From contig NC_082684.1 in NCBI RefSeq assembly GCF_949987515.2, forward strand, positions 119,206,080-119,270,079: 64,000 bases of DNA, read 5' to 3'. The DNA comes from Delphinus delphis (Eukaryota > Chordata > Mammalia > Artiodactyla > Delphinidae). A model generated the notes under the pieces. It made no database searches. It saw only the letters and a list, made by a program, of their open reading frames with translations, and was not told the origin of the DNA. The position numbers and the translations under genes were made by a program. This document shows, in pieces, positions 61,696 through 64,000 of the stretch (position 1 is the first letter of the stretch; every line of letters begins with the position of its first letter).

Positions 61696-63099
61696 CAAAT
61701 GGTTAAGAAAATGTTAGAGGTTGTTGTAAACTCTTTGTATCCTGCACTCACTACAGTAAAGATGGACTGGCTTTTCCTGTGTACTCCAGACTCTGTCATG
61801 TTTGCCACCAGTCGTCCTCTTTTTCCCTTCCCCTTCCTCGCTCCCTCCCCTCCCTTTCCCTCCTCCTTCCCCTCCCCTCCCCTTTTCTGCTTGCAGGTCC
61901 CTTTCACTTGCTTTGAGATGTGGTCAGGGAAACTGTTGGCGGCACCCCGCCAGCCTCCCCTGTATTGGCTCCCGAGGCCTCTCCTCCTGGGGCGGCCCTG
62001 GACGCTTTAGGAAGCAGCCAGGGATCCAGTCCCAGCATCAGCCAGCCTGGCCGTTCTGTGCATGCTGGTGTGGATACATTAAACCCATTCAGTCTCTGAT
62101 CGCGGCTTCCTGCAGGATATGCTACCAAAGTGTGGGGGTGGGGCATTGCCGGCACTTACTATTGTCCAAGTCTATTTCTCCCTCAAGTTTAGGTGGTGAA
62201 ATAATTTGTTTTACTCAACATGCATACATAATACTGAGCTGGGGTGGCAGAAGGCAGATTTACTAAAAAAATTTTTATTTTCAAAAGTGATAGATGTGAA
62301 AAATTAAACTTGCAGCAGAAAGAGTTCTTTTCCTCTGATTCGCTTTCTAAGCCATCTCCCAGCTAAACAGATTCTTGCTGTCAAAAGCTAAATTTCTGTG
62401 CTGGCTTTACTTGCTGGCTACTGTGAGACTCTTACTAGCAGGTTTTGAAAGCTGGTTGAGGCCTGTGGCTAAAAATAATCACACCGGCAGCTACTTAAAA
62501 TCAATTCATTGCGATTTCCTAGTTGGCTCCCATGGGTGCTGCCTCCCTCTAGGCTCTGTTGTTTTTCAGTTGATTCTGTGAATGACACCAGCCAAGAAAA
62601 TGACTTTTCAGTGATGTCTTCTGCCAGTGGGATGGCTCCTCCTGCCTGCTCCCATCTGCCTGTCCAGTCTCTCACAAGGGGGTCAAAGTACCACTTGGCT
62701 GTAGAACTGAGGAGGCAGCGGTCTTCCTTTCAGCTGACACAAGAGTTGGGAGGTTCCAAACAGGCACCAGGAACACTACGGGGAGGGGTTCGTGGGTGCT
62801 GAGTGGACACGTGCCACCAGGCAGAGCGTACTTAGCCCAGCGAGTGAGAGGTGGGCCCCAGCCCGTGACTGCACATAGCTGGGGTCAATTCCCACCTCCA
62901 CTGCAGTGTCTGCTTCCTAGAGGACCCAAACTAACAGGGCGGCTTACCCCGCTTTGAGAACATGCCCTAGACTCCAGTCACTGTCTTACACAGTCTGCCT
63001 GCTCTGTGTATGTATACCAAAGCGGCTGAACGCAGCTGCGGAAGAAAAAAATCAGTTAGTTATACTAACTGGTTTCACCATATTATCCTCCACCACCCT
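61696..63099. other. Downstream intergenic stretch
   Basis: It begins with a polypyrimidine tract (61814-61890), followed by moderately GC-rich sequence to about 62950. Open frames on both strands (for example 61802-62266 +) are low-complexity or unrecognised. I found no exon of a neighbouring gene. Confidence 0.5.
61814..61890. repeat. Homopyrimidine tract (G-rich on minus strand)
   Basis: Nearly pure C/T for about 77 bases with one interrupting G at 61840. The minus strand reads as repeated GGGGAGGGG-type blocks with four closely spaced G runs, able to form a G-quadruplex. It starts 139 bp after the main polyadenylation signal. Confidence 0.9.
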
Positions 63100-63999
63100 T
63101 TTTTTAAACTTTATTTTGAACTAAGTTTTTAACTTACAGAAAAGTTGGAAAAATAGTAGGTGCCATATGTCCCTCACTTAGCTTTCCCTAATGTTAACAT
63201 TTACATAACCATAGTACCACTATCAGAACCAAGAAATTAACATTGATACAGTGCTATTAACTAAATACCTTATTTGAATTTCACCACTTTATCCACTATC
63301 TCTGTTCTAGGATCCAGTCCAGGATCCCACATTGCATTTAGTTATGTCTCTGTAATAGTTCCTCAGTCTTTTCTTGTCTTCAAAAAGACAAGACACTTTT
63401 GAAGAATACTGATCAGTTACTCCGAATAGTATCCCTTGATGTGTGGATTTGTGTTTTCTCATGATTGGAATGAGTGTGCATTTTGGCAAGAATGCCACAG
63501 AAATAATGTATCCTTAAGGCATCATGCAGTTCATGTCATATTTTGTACAGGTGATGTTGACTTTGACCACTTGGTTAAGTGGTTTCTATTGGGTTTCTCC
63601 ACTGTAAAGTTACTATCTTTCCCTTTGTAGTTGATAAGTATCTTGGGGAGATACTTTGAAACTATACATAGGTTTTTCAAACTTTCACCTACTAATTTTA
63701 GCATCTTGTTTAGAACAACTATTTCTGTAGTATTTGCCTGTTTTCTTCTACATTTATTAATTGGACTTATGAAGGAAGAGCTGTCTCTTCTCCCCACTAA
63801 TTTATTTGATCATATTAATTATGGAATCATGGATATTTATTTTATTCTATGGGTTATAATCTAGTACTATCATTATTTTATTCCTTAAATTATTCCAGTT
63901 TTGGCCATTAAAAGCTCCTTTAGGTAGACACCTGTATTCTTTGGAAAAGCTCCTCCCCACTTTTTAAGCATTTCCTTACCTACCTTACTTTCTGGCAAG
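63100..63999. mobile_element. Ancient repeat related to 34674-35775
   Basis: The blocks 'tattaactaaa', 'ggatccagtccaggatcccac', 'attgcatttagttatgtctc', 'tctcatgattgga', 'gatgttgactttgaccacttgg', 'ccactgtaaagttac' and 'atggatatttatttta' follow the same order as in the copy at 34674. It continues to the window edge. Family not certain. Confidence 0.55.
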
Positions 64000-64000
64000 A

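Noticed and set aside
61802..62266. 154-codon open frame downstream of MEF2A
   Set aside because: It starts inside a homopyrimidine tract, giving Pro/Ser-rich low-complexity translation with no known domain.
61700..63100. 3' exons of a neighbouring gene such as LYSMD4, expected nearby from human gene order (from memory)
   Set aside because: No LysM-domain or other recognisable coding exon was found on the minus strand within the window.

Overview
This window is nuclear DNA from a mammal, most likely a cetacean (whale or dolphin). It shows AT-rich introns with GT-AG splice sites, LINE-1 elements of several ages, four copies of the tRNA-derived CHR SINE of cetaceans, hippos and ruminants, and an 80-bp mariner-derived inverted repeat of the cetartiodactyl type. 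No ruminant Bov-A or Bov-tA SINE was recognised, which argues against cattle or sheep.

Only one protein-coding gene is supported: the 3' two-thirds of MEF2A (myocyte enhancer factor 2A), on the + strand. Nine coding segments join in frame. They are the mutually exclusive exons alpha2 (16088-16219) and alpha1 (16285-16422), a transactivation-domain exon (18553-18772), a 60-nt exon (19516-19575), the p38-docking exon (31979-32166), the 24-nt beta microexon (48700-48723), two 127-nt exons (52475-52601 and 56275-56401), and the terminal exon with the stop codon at 58055-58057. A 3' UTR of about 3.6 kb ends near an AATAAA at 61670. The exons for the MADS-box/MEF2 DNA-binding domain (about 86 residues) lie upstream of the window. 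With alpha1 and beta included, the visible exons encode 415 residues.

Layout: 1-4770 is the 5' half of a LINE-1 on the minus strand. 4770-16087 is intron with a MIR, an old broken LINE-1, the mariner MITE and a diverged local duplication. 16088-19575 holds four clustered exons. 19576-31978 is a 12.4-kb intron with two CHR SINEs, a 5'-truncated LINE-1, deletion-ridden old LINE-1 fragments, a third SINE and a 119-bp LINE-1 stub. 32167-48699 is a 16.5-kb intron filled mainly by an old LINE-1 (about 33.2-41.6 kb) carrying a nested repeat and a fourth SINE, with a younger 5.6-kb LINE-1 in its tail. 48700-58057 holds the beta to terminal exons. 58058-about 61695 is the 3' UTR, followed by intergenic sequence with a homopyrimidine tract and an old repeat.

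I found no wholly undescribed biological system. The most interesting material is the splicing architecture of MEF2A: two interchangeable in-frame exons only 65 nt apart with an RBFOX-type TGCATG downstream, and a microexon with UGC motifs and a competing AG at its acceptor. Other points are a MITE hairpin of the kind that gave rise to ruminant microRNAs, a chimeric-looking LINE-1 5' junction, and expanded repeat units inside one SINE.
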